Assembly (NCBI GenBank): GCA_018702715.1
Contig: JABIYQ010000354.1
Location: 1 to 7,701, forward strand
DNA length: 7,701 bases
Direction of reading: 5' to 3'
Source: Desulfobacula sp.
GTDB taxonomy: Bacteria; Desulfobacterota; Desulfobacteria; Desulfobacterales; Desulfobacteraceae
Part shown: positions 1 through 6,332 of the stretch, in pieces
How positions within the stretch are numbered: position 1 is the stretch's first letter
How the letters are laid out: each line of letters opens with the position of its first letter
Translations under genes and position numbers: made by a program
Notes under the pieces: model-generated
The model's input: only the letters and a program-made list of their open reading frames with translations
What the model was told of the DNA's origin: nothing
Database searches by the model: none

Positions 1-30
1 AGGGAACAAAAAGAACATAACTCTTTTTAT

Positions 31-36
31 TATAAT
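31..36 (+). promoter_or_regulatory. possible -10 element upstream of gap
   Basis: A TATAAT hexamer identical to the sigma-70 -10 consensus lies 24 bases before the gap start codon and would place the transcript start near base 43. No good -35 hexamer is visible at the right spacing (bases 8-13 read AAAAAG). The surroundings are very AT-rich, so a chance match is quite possible. Whether the gene is also transcribed from further upstream cannot be told from this window. Confidence 0.3.
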
Positions 37-59
37 AACATTATTAAAGGTGATCAGAA

Positions 60-1067
60 ATGACGATTAAAATTGGGATTAACGGGTTTGGCAGAATCGG
101 TAGGATGGTTTTTCGTGCTGCATTAAAGAATCCTGATGTGGAAGTCACAGCTATTAATGACCTGACTGATACAAAAACCTGTGCTCATCTCCTCGAATAT
201 GACTCTGTTCATGGACTTTTGGGAAACAAAGTATCTGTAAACAAAAGTTCAATTATTGTTGATAATAAAACCATCAATGTAACAGCGTTTAAAGATCCGG
301 GACAAATCCCTTGGATGGATACCAATGTGGATATTGTTTGCGAGTGCACAGGTTTTTTTAGAGATCGTGAAGGAGCTTCTAAACATTTTTTAGGAGGGGC
401 AAAAAAAGTTCTTATTTCAGCACCTGCCAACAATCCAGACATTACTATTGTGATGGGTGTAAACCATGATTTATATGACCCTGCTTCCCATAACATTATT
501 TCAAATGCCTCCTGCACAACTAATTGTCTTGCCCCGGTTGCAAAAGTTTTGCTTGAAAATTTTGGGATTGTAAGCGGAATGATGACAACCATTCACTCTT
601 ATACAGGTGATCAGCGTATTCTTGATTTTCCCCATAAAGATTTAAGAAGAGCCCGGGCTGCCGGTCTCTCAATGATCCCAACGAGTACGGGTGCTGCAAA
701 AGCTGTATCACTAGTGCTCCCTGAACTTGAAGGAAAACTAAATGGCATATCTGTCCGCGTGCCAACACCAAATGTGTCTCTGGTTGATTTAGTTGTGGTG
801 ACCCAAAAAGGCGGCCTTGAGAAAAAACAAGTGAATACGGCTCTGGAAAAAGCATCCAATGAAAACCTTACAGGCATATTAGGATTTTGTGACATCCCTC
901 TTGTGTCGATAGATTTCAACTCTAATCCTCTGTCCTCAATTGTTGATGCAGGATGCACGGATGTAATTAACGGCAATATGGTAAAAATTTATTCATGGTA
1001 TGATAATGAGGCTGGTTATTCCAATAGAATGATTGATCTTGCTGTCATGGTGGGAAAATCTTTATAA
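60..1067 (+). CDS. gap: glyceraldehyde-3-phosphate dehydrogenase, NAD-type
   Basis: This is the cytoplasmic glycolytic and gluconeogenic enzyme that oxidises and phosphorylates glyceraldehyde-3-phosphate to 1,3-bisphosphoglycerate. The 335-residue length is normal for the family. The N-terminal Rossmann motif GINGFGRIGR is at residues 6-15, and Asp34 at the end of the second strand fits NAD rather than NADP specificity. The active-site signature ASCTTNCL is at residues 150-157 with catalytic Cys152. His179 is the likely general base, and the S-loop follows with the PHKDLRRARAA segment at about 191-201. The C-terminal WYDNEAGYSNR motif is present. The ATG at 60 is preceded by a ribosome binding site resembling AAGGTGAT (47-54), and the protein begins at the expected point of the family. 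It is the first gene of a likely gap-tpiA-secG unit, with a 19-base gap to tpiA. No pgk adjoins it. Confidence 0.97.
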   Translation: MTIKIGINGFGRIGRMVFRAALKNPDVEVTAINDLTDTKTCAHLLEYDSVHGLLGNKVSVNKSSIIVDNKTINVTAFKDPGQIPWMDTNVDIVCECTGFFRDREGASKHFLGGAKKVLISAPANNPDITIVMGVNHDLYDPASHNIISNASCTTNCLAPVAKVLLENFGIVSGMMTTIHSYTGDQRILDFPHKDLRRARAAGLSMIPTSTGAAKAVSLVLPELEGKLNGISVRVPTPNVSLVDLVVVTQKGGLEKKQVNTALEKASNENLTGILGFCDIPLVSIDFNSNPLSSIVDAGCTDVINGNMVKIYSWYDNEAGYSNRMIDLAVMVGKSL

Positions 1068-1074
1068 TTTAATC

Positions 1075-1079
1075 GGAGG
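1075..1079 (+). promoter_or_regulatory. Shine-Dalgarno site that sets the tpiA start
   Basis: GGAGG lies seven bases before the ATG at 1087. The reading frame is open back to a TTG at 1033 inside the end of gap, but this strong site and family homology (the protein should begin shortly before AGNWKM) both favour 1087. Confidence 0.85.
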
Positions 1080-1086
1080 CCGAAAA

Positions 1087-1842
1087 ATGAGCAGGACCCC
1101 ATTAATTGCAGGTAACTGGAAAATGTATAAAACAGGCCCTGAAGCTGTAGAGACAGCCTTAACTTTATCCCGTCTTTGTTCAAAAATTCAAGATGTGGAA
1201 GTCATGATAGCCCCCACCTTTCTTTCGCTGCCATTGGTTGCAGCATCAATTGAGGGTACCAGAATTAAGATTGGGGCTCAAAATCTCTATTTTGAAAAAC
1301 AGGGGGCTTTCACCGGAGAAGTATCAGCTGCGATGATTAAGGCTGCCGGAGCAGAATATGTCATCATCGGACATTCCGAAAGAAGACTTTATTTTGAAGA
1401 AACTGATACATCTGTATGCAGAAAAATCAAATCTGCAATTGAAGAAGGGTTGAAACCTATTCTCTGCATTGGAGAGTCGGAAACTCAAAGAGATGAAGAA
1501 AAAACTTTCTCAGTACTTGACAAACAGGTGTCGGATGGGTTAAAAGGCTTTGGTCCAGATGAGCTTGCACAGCTGGTTTTAGCGTATGAACCAGTATGGG
1601 CCATCGGTACTGGAAAGACTGCCAGTGTTGACCAGGTCGGACAAGTTCATCAATACTTGCGTTCTTTGCTTGAAAATTTATTTTCAAGCAATCTTGCCCA
1701 TACAACACGAATATTGTATGGTGGTTCAGTCAAACCTGAGAATGCAAAAGACTTAATGAGTATTAAGGATGTTGATGGAGCTCTTGTTGGGGGAGCAAGC
1801 CTTGATGCAAATAACTTTATTAAAATTATAAAATATAAATAA
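1087..1842 (+). CDS. tpiA: triosephosphate isomerase
   Basis: This cytoplasmic TIM-barrel enzyme interconverts dihydroxyacetone phosphate and glyceraldehyde-3-phosphate. The 251-residue length is typical. Catalytic and substrate residues are all visible: Asn10 and Lys12 in AGNWKM, the electrophile His96 in IIGHSERR, the catalytic base Glu168 in AYEPVWAIGTG, the flexible loop 6 that follows it, and the phosphate-binding YGGSVKPENA (211-220) and GALVGGASL (231-239). The start at 1087 was chosen over the upstream TTG at 1033 because it has a strong ribosome binding site and gives the standard N-terminus; the extra 18 residues of the longer version would overlap gap and resemble no known extension. 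It is followed after a single base by secG. Together with gap it supplies two adjacent glycolytic steps. Confidence 0.97.
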   Translation: MSRTPLIAGNWKMYKTGPEAVETALTLSRLCSKIQDVEVMIAPTFLSLPLVAASIEGTRIKIGAQNLYFEKQGAFTGEVSAAMIKAAGAEYVIIGHSERRLYFEETDTSVCRKIKSAIEEGLKPILCIGESETQRDEEKTFSVLDKQVSDGLKGFGPDELAQLVLAYEPVWAIGTGKTASVDQVGQVHQYLRSLLENLFSSNLAHTTRILYGGSVKPENAKDLMSIKDVDGALVGGASLDANNFIKIIKYK

Positions 1843-1843
1843 T

Positions 1844-2131
1844 ATGACTACTTTAGTTCTCACATTACATGTTACATGCTGCATCTTGTTGATTTTGATC
1901 GTATTGCTTCAAAGCGGTAAAGGTGCTGAAATGGGCGTTTCTCTTGGTGGTGGAGCAGGCCAGACCCTTTTTGGTGCCGGCGGTCCTGCAACCATACTAA
2001 CAAAAATAACCACGGGTGTTGCCATCCTTTTCATGGTAACCTCATTGAGCCTGGCTTATATGTCGGGTCATCGGGCTGATTCATCAGTTATGACCAAAAC
2101 CTCAATACCTGCTGAACAGACCAGTAAATAA
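1844..2131 (+). CDS. secG: preprotein translocase subunit SecG
   Basis: This is the small accessory subunit of the SecYEG channel in the inner membrane, which aids SecA-driven protein export. The 95 residues contain two hydrophobic segments (about 4-22 and 52-73). The loop between them carries the family hallmarks LLQSGKGAEMG (21-31) and a glycine-rich stretch leading to GQTLFGA (39-45). The tail is short, polar and poorly conserved, as usual. The ATG begins one base after the tpiA stop codon and has no recognisable Shine-Dalgarno sequence in the AT-rich end of tpiA, so translation is probably coupled to termination of tpiA. The tpiA-secG neighbourhood is common in bacteria and supports the call. 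Confidence 0.94.
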   Translation: MTTLVLTLHVTCCILLILIVLLQSGKGAEMGVSLGGGAGQTLFGAGGPATILTKITTGVAILFMVTSLSLAYMSGHRADSSVMTKTSIPAEQTSK

Positions 2132-2218
2132 GATGTGAGATATAATGGAATTTAAATGGCCGGTTTACTCTTTACCTTTCAAGGCTTATTTTTCAATAGT
2201 TTCATAAAAAGACTCAAT

Positions 2219-2303
2219 GCCGAAGTGGTGGAATTGGTAGACACGCACGCTTGAGGGGCGTGTGGGGAGACCCGTGGGAGTTCAAATCTCCCCTTCGGCA
2301 CCA
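2219..2303 (+). tRNA. tRNA-Leu (anticodon GAG)
   Basis: An 85-base class II tRNA folds by eye without mismatches. The acceptor stem is GCCGAAG with CTTCGGC, and the D stem is GTG/CAC with a GGTAGA-containing loop. The anticodon stem is CACGC/GCGTG with loop TTGAGGG and anticodon GAG at 2253-2255. The long variable arm has a GGG/CCC stem, and the T stem is GGGAG/CTCCC with loop TTCAAAT. Discriminator A2300 and the encoded CCA (2301-2303) agree with a leucine tRNA. It reads CUC and CUU codons. It lies 87 bases after secG and directly before an intrinsic terminator. Confidence 0.97.
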
Positions 2304-2312
2304 AAAATTTGC

Positions 2313-2345
2313 AAGCCACGGGCAATTATTGTTCGTGGCTTTTTT
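2313..2345 (+). terminator. intrinsic terminator after tRNA-Leu
   Basis: A perfect 8-bp stem AAGCCACG (2313-2320) / CGTGGCTT (2334-2341) with a 13-base loop runs into a T tract (2340-2345). It ends the tRNA transcript, and possibly the whole gap-tpiA-secG-tRNA unit, because no terminator is visible between secG and the tRNA. Confidence 0.88.
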
Positions 2346-2389
2346 AATTTTATATATGAAGAAAAAACTCTAAAGAAACCAGATCAATC

Positions 2390-2417
2390 TTGAATTATTC
2401 CTAACCTTGTTTATATT
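2390..2417 (+). promoter_or_regulatory. possible sigma-70 promoter of the clpX-like/ahb operon
   Basis: TTGAAT (2390-2395) and TATATT (2412-2417) are separated by 16 bases, a reasonable -35/-10 pair just after the upstream terminator. The predicted transcript start at about 2424 lies almost on the ATG at 2426, which would make the mRNA leaderless. The region is AT-rich, so other promoter placements in 2346-2411 are possible. Confidence 0.35.
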
Positions 2418-2425
2418 ACAGTATT

Positions 2426-4171
2426 ATGAAGAAAGAAAAAAATAACATCCCACATGATCCGAAAAAAATTGAAAAAGAACTGGGTGAATTTTTAAATAAA
2501 AAATTTGGCGGCAATGTTAAAATCATTACCCCTTCAGTTCTTCCCCACCAGGAAACGTTTTCTGGAAAACCTTCTTTAAAAAAAAATAAAAATCTTATTA
2601 ACTTTAATATCAAACCCAGAGAACTTATTGCGTATCTTGATCAGTATGTTGTAAAACAAACTAAAGCAAAATCAGTTCTATCAACAAAAATATGCACCCA
2701 TTTTAACCGGATCAGGCATTCTCAAACCATGGGGAATGGGTTGTCCAAAATCACCGGAAATATTAAATCAAACATTCTGATGTTAGGCCCTACGGGAATT
2801 GGCAAGACATATCTAATCAAGCTCATTGCAAAAAAAATCGGAGTCCCTTTTGTAAAGGCTGATGCCACAAAATTTTCTGAAACCGGCTATGTTGGTGGGG
2901 ATGTAGAAGATTTGATCCGGGACCTGGTAAAGGAAGCCAACGATGATATTCAGCTTGCCGAATGCGGAATTATCTATATTGATGAGATTGATAAAATTGC
3001 TTCAAGCCCAAGTGTAATTGGTGCTCAGGTTTCTCGAACAGGGGTTCAGAGAGCTCTTTTAAAACCCATGGAAGAAACAGATGTTAATTTAAAAGTTCCC
3101 CATGATCCAGTTTCCATGATGCAGGAATTGGAATCCTTTCAGAAAACAGGAAAAAGGGCAAAACAGATTGTAAATACGTCTAATATTCTTTTCATCGTCA
3201 GTGGCGCATTTTCAGAGCTTTCGAATGTCATCAGGAGACGATTATCTAGACAAAACATCGGGTTTGGCTCAAAACTTGTACAATCCAAAAAAGAAAATGA
3301 ATTGTTAAAACTGACCAAAGCTGAAGACCTTGTTAACTTTGGATTTGAATCTGAATTTATTGGAAGGCTTCCTGTTAGATGTATTCTTGATACCCTTACC
3401 CAAGAAGACCTTTATTCTATTTTAAAAATGCCCAACAATCCAGTTATTTTGAGTAAAAGGCTTGACTTTAACGCCTATGATATAAAAATTATTTTTACTG
3501 ATGAGGCCTTAAAAATCATAGCAAAAAGAGCATATGAAGAAAACACAGGGGCTCGTGGACTTGTCAGTGCGATTGAAGAAGCTTTGCTTGATTTTGAAGA
3601 AAAACTTCCATCCCATGATCTTTTAAAATTCACTGTTACAAAAAAAATTTTAGAAGATCCCAAAGGCTGTCTTATAGATTTTTTAGCAAAAAAGAATGCT
3701 TTAAAATGGGAAAATATTTATGAAAAAGCGCTCCTTAACTATAAAGATTATATTTCAAAATATATTAATGATAACAAAAAAATATTTTCCATACGTCATG
3801 GACTTACACTTTCACAAATCCGGTGTGATATGACAGCGCTTTATTTTTGTAACAATGTCATGGAAATTGAAGATGCCTTAAACAAAATTAAAAAAGTCCA
3901 TGATTCAATCAAAGAAATTGAAATTGAAGTATTAAAAAGTTATAATTTAAATATTATCTTTGAAGAAGATGCAATTGATTTTTTAATTGAACAATTCATC
4001 AACCATAATGCAACAAATCATGAAATATTATCAAAAATTTATGATAATTATTATAATGGCTTTAATCTAATTCGTGAAAAAACAGGAAAAGATAGATTTT
4101 TCCTGTCAAAAAATGCCTTGATAGACAATGAAACCTATCTTAACGATCTTATCAGGAAAGAAATAACATGA
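2426..4171 (+). CDS. ClpX-like AAA+ unfoldase without zinc domain, with C-terminal extension
   Basis: This 581-residue protein is a HslU/ClpX-clade AAA+ ATPase, predicted to unfold or remodel proteins in the cytoplasm as a ring hexamer. The ATPase core runs from about 60 to 423. It has Walker A GPTGIGKT (121-128), pore loop GYVG (154-157), Walker B IIYIDEID (182-189), arginine-finger segment FIGRLP (311-316, Arg314) and sensor-2 GARG (375-378, Arg377). The IGF tripeptide (278-280), which in ClpX docks ClpP, is kept. The N-terminal four-cysteine zinc domain of ClpX is absent and replaced by about 55 polar residues. The region matching the ClpX RKH pore loop is altered (around GKRAKQ, 242-247) and seems slightly longer. 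Residues 424-581 exceed ClpX length; 506-578 resemble the small domain at 351-423. The DNA encoding this tail is much richer in A+T. No Shine-Dalgarno precedes the only possible ATG. The gene overlaps ahbC by four bases, so it is translationally linked to heme genes. The ClpX-like identity is firm; ClpP partnership and a heme-related substrate are inferred. Confidence 0.88.
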   Translation: MKKEKNNIPHDPKKIEKELGEFLNKKFGGNVKIITPSVLPHQETFSGKPSLKKNKNLINFNIKPRELIAYLDQYVVKQTKAKSVLSTKICTHFNRIRHSQTMGNGLSKITGNIKSNILMLGPTGIGKTYLIKLIAKKIGVPFVKADATKFSETGYVGGDVEDLIRDLVKEANDDIQLAECGIIYIDEIDKIASSPSVIGAQVSRTGVQRALLKPMEETDVNLKVPHDPVSMMQELESFQKTGKRAKQIVNTSNILFIVSGAFSELSNVIRRRLSRQNIGFGSKLVQSKKENELLKLTKAEDLVNFGFESEFIGRLPVRCILDTLTQEDLYSILKMPNNPVILSKRLDFNAYDIKIIFTDEALKIIAKRAYEENTGARGLVSAIEEALLDFEEKLPSHDLLKFTVTKKILEDPKGCLIDFLAKKNALKWENIYEKALLNYKDYISKYINDNKKIFSIRHGLTLSQIRCDMTALYFCNNVMEIEDALNKIKKVHDSIKEIEIEVLKSYNLNIIFEEDAIDFLIEQFINHNATNHEILSKIYDNYYNGFNLIREKTGKDRFFLSKNALIDNETYLNDLIRKEIT

Positions 4172-5358
4172 TTGGAATCTCAAAACTTTATTGCGCAACA
4201 GTAGAACCATCAGATGCATTAAGATATTCAAGAGAATCAGGGCAACTGCCCTCACATCTTTTGCAATTTTCAAAAGATAAAAAACCCGTTGTCGTCTGGA
4301 ATATGACAAGACGCTGTAATCTTAAATGTGTTCATTGCTATGCCAGATCAGAAGATATTTCCTATGACAATGAGCTTAATCATGAACAAAGTATAACCAT
4401 GATTGATGATCTGGCCGAATTTGGTGTACCCGTTCTTTTATTTTCAGGTGGAGAGCCCACTGTGCATCCAAGACTTGTCGAATATGCACAATATGCCGTC
4501 AGCAAGGGTATGAGAGCTGTTATTTCCACTAATGGGACCCTGATAACCAAAGAAAAGGCAAAAATTTTAAAAGAGATCGGGCTTTCCTACGTGGGGATCA
4601 GTCTTGACGGCCTGGAAGAAACCCATGATAAATTCCGAGGTGTTAAAGGATCTTTTAAAAAAGTCATGGCCGCCATTGAGAACTGCCAGCAAGTCGGCAT
4701 CAAAGTCGGTTTGCGGTTTACCATTAACAAAAGGAATGTAAAAGACATCCCTGGAATTTTTGATCTACTTGAAGAAAAAAATATCCCCAGAGCCTGCTTT
4801 TACCACCTTGTTTATTCAGGCAGGGGATCAGAAATTGCCAAAGAAGACCTTTCCCATGAGGAAACTCGCAAAGTTCTTGATCTTATCATGGACAGGACAA
4901 AAGATCTTCATGATAGGAATTTACCAAAAGAAGTTTTAACAGTGGACAATCATGCTGACGGCCCTTATGTATACCAAAGGTTACTTGACGAAGATCCTGA
5001 AAGAGCGGCTGAGGTTCTTGAATTGCTTGAAATGAATGAAGGCAATAATTCCGGCCGTGGAATTGGATGCATCTCCTGGGATGGTGAAGTCCACCCGGAT
5101 CAGTTCTGGCGGGAAAAAAGCCTGGGTAACGTCAAAGACAAACCCTTTTCCGAGATCTGGACCAACGTTGACAATGAATTTTTAATGAAGCTCAAAGAAA
5201 AGAAAAAATATGTAAAAGGTAGATGCTCCCAATGCAGATGGCTTGATATCTGCGGCGGAAACTTCAGGGCTCGTGCTGAGTCTGTTGCCGATGATCCCTG
5301 GGATAGTGATCCAGCATGTTACCTGACTGATGATGAAATCAAAAAGGAGAATTCATAA
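4168..5358 (+). CDS. ahbC: radical SAM 12,18-didecarboxysiroheme deacetylase AhbC
   Basis: AhbC catalyses the penultimate step of the siroheme-dependent heme pathway, removing two acetate side chains from 12,18-didecarboxysiroheme to give Fe-coproporphyrin III in the cytoplasm. The 396-residue protein starts with a family-typical segment (KLYCATVEPSDALRYSRESG, 6-25). The radical SAM cluster motif CNLKCVHC supplies Cys50, Cys54 and Cys57. SAM-binding GGEP is at 94-97, STNGTLI at 120-126 and ISLDG at 144-148. A C-terminal SPASM-like region supplies likely ligands of an auxiliary Fe-S cluster: Cys301, Cys353, Cys356, Cys362 and Cys384. Its ATG overlaps the stop of the clpX-like gene (ATGA), with AGGA at 4154-4157 as ribosome binding site; its stop overlaps the hemB start. 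Adjacent hemB and ahbD make the AhbC assignment much safer than the radical SAM fold alone, since NirJ-type heme d1 enzymes are close relatives. Confidence 0.92.
   Translation: MIGISKLYCATVEPSDALRYSRESGQLPSHLLQFSKDKKPVVVWNMTRRCNLKCVHCYARSEDISYDNELNHEQSITMIDDLAEFGVPVLLFSGGEPTVHPRLVEYAQYAVSKGMRAVISTNGTLITKEKAKILKEIGLSYVGISLDGLEETHDKFRGVKGSFKKVMAAIENCQQVGIKVGLRFTINKRNVKDIPGIFDLLEEKNIPRACFYHLVYSGRGSEIAKEDLSHEETRKVLDLIMDRTKDLHDRNLPKEVLTVDNHADGPYVYQRLLDEDPERAAEVLELLEMNEGNNSGRGIGCISWDGEVHPDQFWREKSLGNVKDKPFSEIWTNVDNEFLMKLKEKKKYVKGRCSQCRWLDICGGNFRARAESVADDPWDSDPACYLTDDEIKKENS
5344..5349 (+). promoter_or_regulatory. ribosome binding site of hemB
   Basis: AAGGAG lies eight bases before the hemB ATG, inside the last codons of ahbC. 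It supports the start at 5358, which shares one base with the ahbC stop codon (TAATG). Confidence 0.8.
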
Positions 5359-6332
5359 TGCTTTTTCCAGATTTCCGTGGACGTAGATTAAGGGCAACCG
5401 ATAATTTTAGAAGAATGATAAGGGAAACAAAACTTTCCTGTGATGATTTAATTCTTCCTTTATTTGCTATAGAGGGAAAAGATGTAAAAAAGCCCATTGA
5501 ATCCATGCCCGGGCATTTCCAACTCTCATGTGACCATATTGTCAAAAAAGCAAAACAAGCCCATGATGCTGGTGTTCCGGCCATTATTTTATTCGGCATC
5601 CCTGACAAAAAAGATCCTTTGGCAACAAGGGCCTATGCTTCTGACGCCATTGTCCAAAAAACACTTAGAGAAGTGAAAGAAAAAGTTCCTGAACTTTCAA
5701 TTATTACCGATGTCTGTCTTTGTGCGTATATGGATCATGGCCATTGCGGGGTTGTAGAAAATGGTATCATTGAAAATGATGCGTCACTTGATCTTCTTGC
5801 AAAAACCGCTCTTTCACATGCTAAGGCCGGTGCAGATATGGTAGCTCCTTCGGATATGATGGACGGAAGAATAGGTGAAATCAGACAAACCCTTGATGAA
5901 GAAGGATTCTCACACATTCCAGTGATGTCCTATGCCGTCAAATATAGCTCGGCATTTTATGGCCCATTCAGACAGGCTGCTGAATCGGCACCCCAGTTTG
6001 GTGACAGAAAAACCTACCAAATGGATCCTGCAAATTCCATGGAGGCTATCCGGGAAGCCACAATGGATATTGAGGAAGGTGCGGATATCATCATGGTAAA
6101 ACCGGCGCTTGCTTATCTTGATATTATCTATCGATTGAAAACAGAAATCGATCTTCCCATTGCTGCATATAATGTCAGTGGGGAGTATTCAATTATGAAA
6201 GCCGGAGAAATGATGGGTTGGGTCAATGCAAAAGAACTCATTATGGAAACCCTTTTATCCATAAAACGTGCTGGAGCCGATATAATCCTGACCTATTCCG
6301 CGATTGAAGTTGCAAGGGAGTTAAATAAATAA
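5358..6332 (+). CDS. hemB: delta-aminolevulinic acid dehydratase (porphobilinogen synthase)
   Basis: HemB condenses two 5-aminolevulinate molecules into porphobilinogen, the common early step of all tetrapyrrole synthesis, in the cytoplasm. The 324-residue length is standard. The N-terminal arm has the familiar RGRRLRATDNFRRMIRET stretch (7-24). The zinc-binding cysteine cluster is present as Cys120, Cys122 and Cys130 in DVCLCAYMDHGHCG, so this is a zinc-type rather than an aspartate-rich enzyme. The two Schiff-base lysines are Lys195 (MSYAVKYSSAFYGPFR) and Lys248 (IIMVKPALAYLDII). It lies between ahbC and ahbD, overlapping each neighbour by one base (TAATG), so the three are probably made in fixed proportion. 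In this organism porphobilinogen would feed siroheme and heme b, and possibly other tetrapyrroles. No other tetrapyrrole-synthesis genes are in the window. Confidence 0.97.
   Translation: MLFPDFRGRRLRATDNFRRMIRETKLSCDDLILPLFAIEGKDVKKPIESMPGHFQLSCDHIVKKAKQAHDAGVPAIILFGIPDKKDPLATRAYASDAIVQKTLREVKEKVPELSIITDVCLCAYMDHGHCGVVENGIIENDASLDLLAKTALSHAKAGADMVAPSDMMDGRIGEIRQTLDEEGFSHIPVMSYAVKYSSAFYGPFRQAAESAPQFGDRKTYQMDPANSMEAIREATMDIEEGADIIMVKPALAYLDIIYRLKTEIDLPIAAYNVSGEYSIMKAGEMMGWVNAKELIMETLLSIKRAGADIILTYSAIEVARELNK

Noticed and set aside
1033..1086. 18-residue N-terminal extension of TpiA from a TTG start
   Set aside because: It overlaps the end of gap, has no family precedent, and a strong GGAGG precedes the ATG at 1087.
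2164..2210. Promoter for the tRNA (TTTACC with CAATAG or CATAAA downstream)
   Set aside because: Both hexamers are poor matches and the DNA is AT-rich enough to give such pairs by chance.
2219..2345. tRNA-Leu as an integration site for a mobile element
   Set aside because: No integrase, no second copy of the tRNA 3' end, and the downstream genes are ordinary chromosomal genes.
2426..4171. HslU rather than ClpX-like
   Set aside because: The ATKFSETGYVG segment is HslU-like, but the IGF loop, EFIGRLP context and GARGL context match ClpX, and no HslU-type intermediate domain or adjacent hslV is present.
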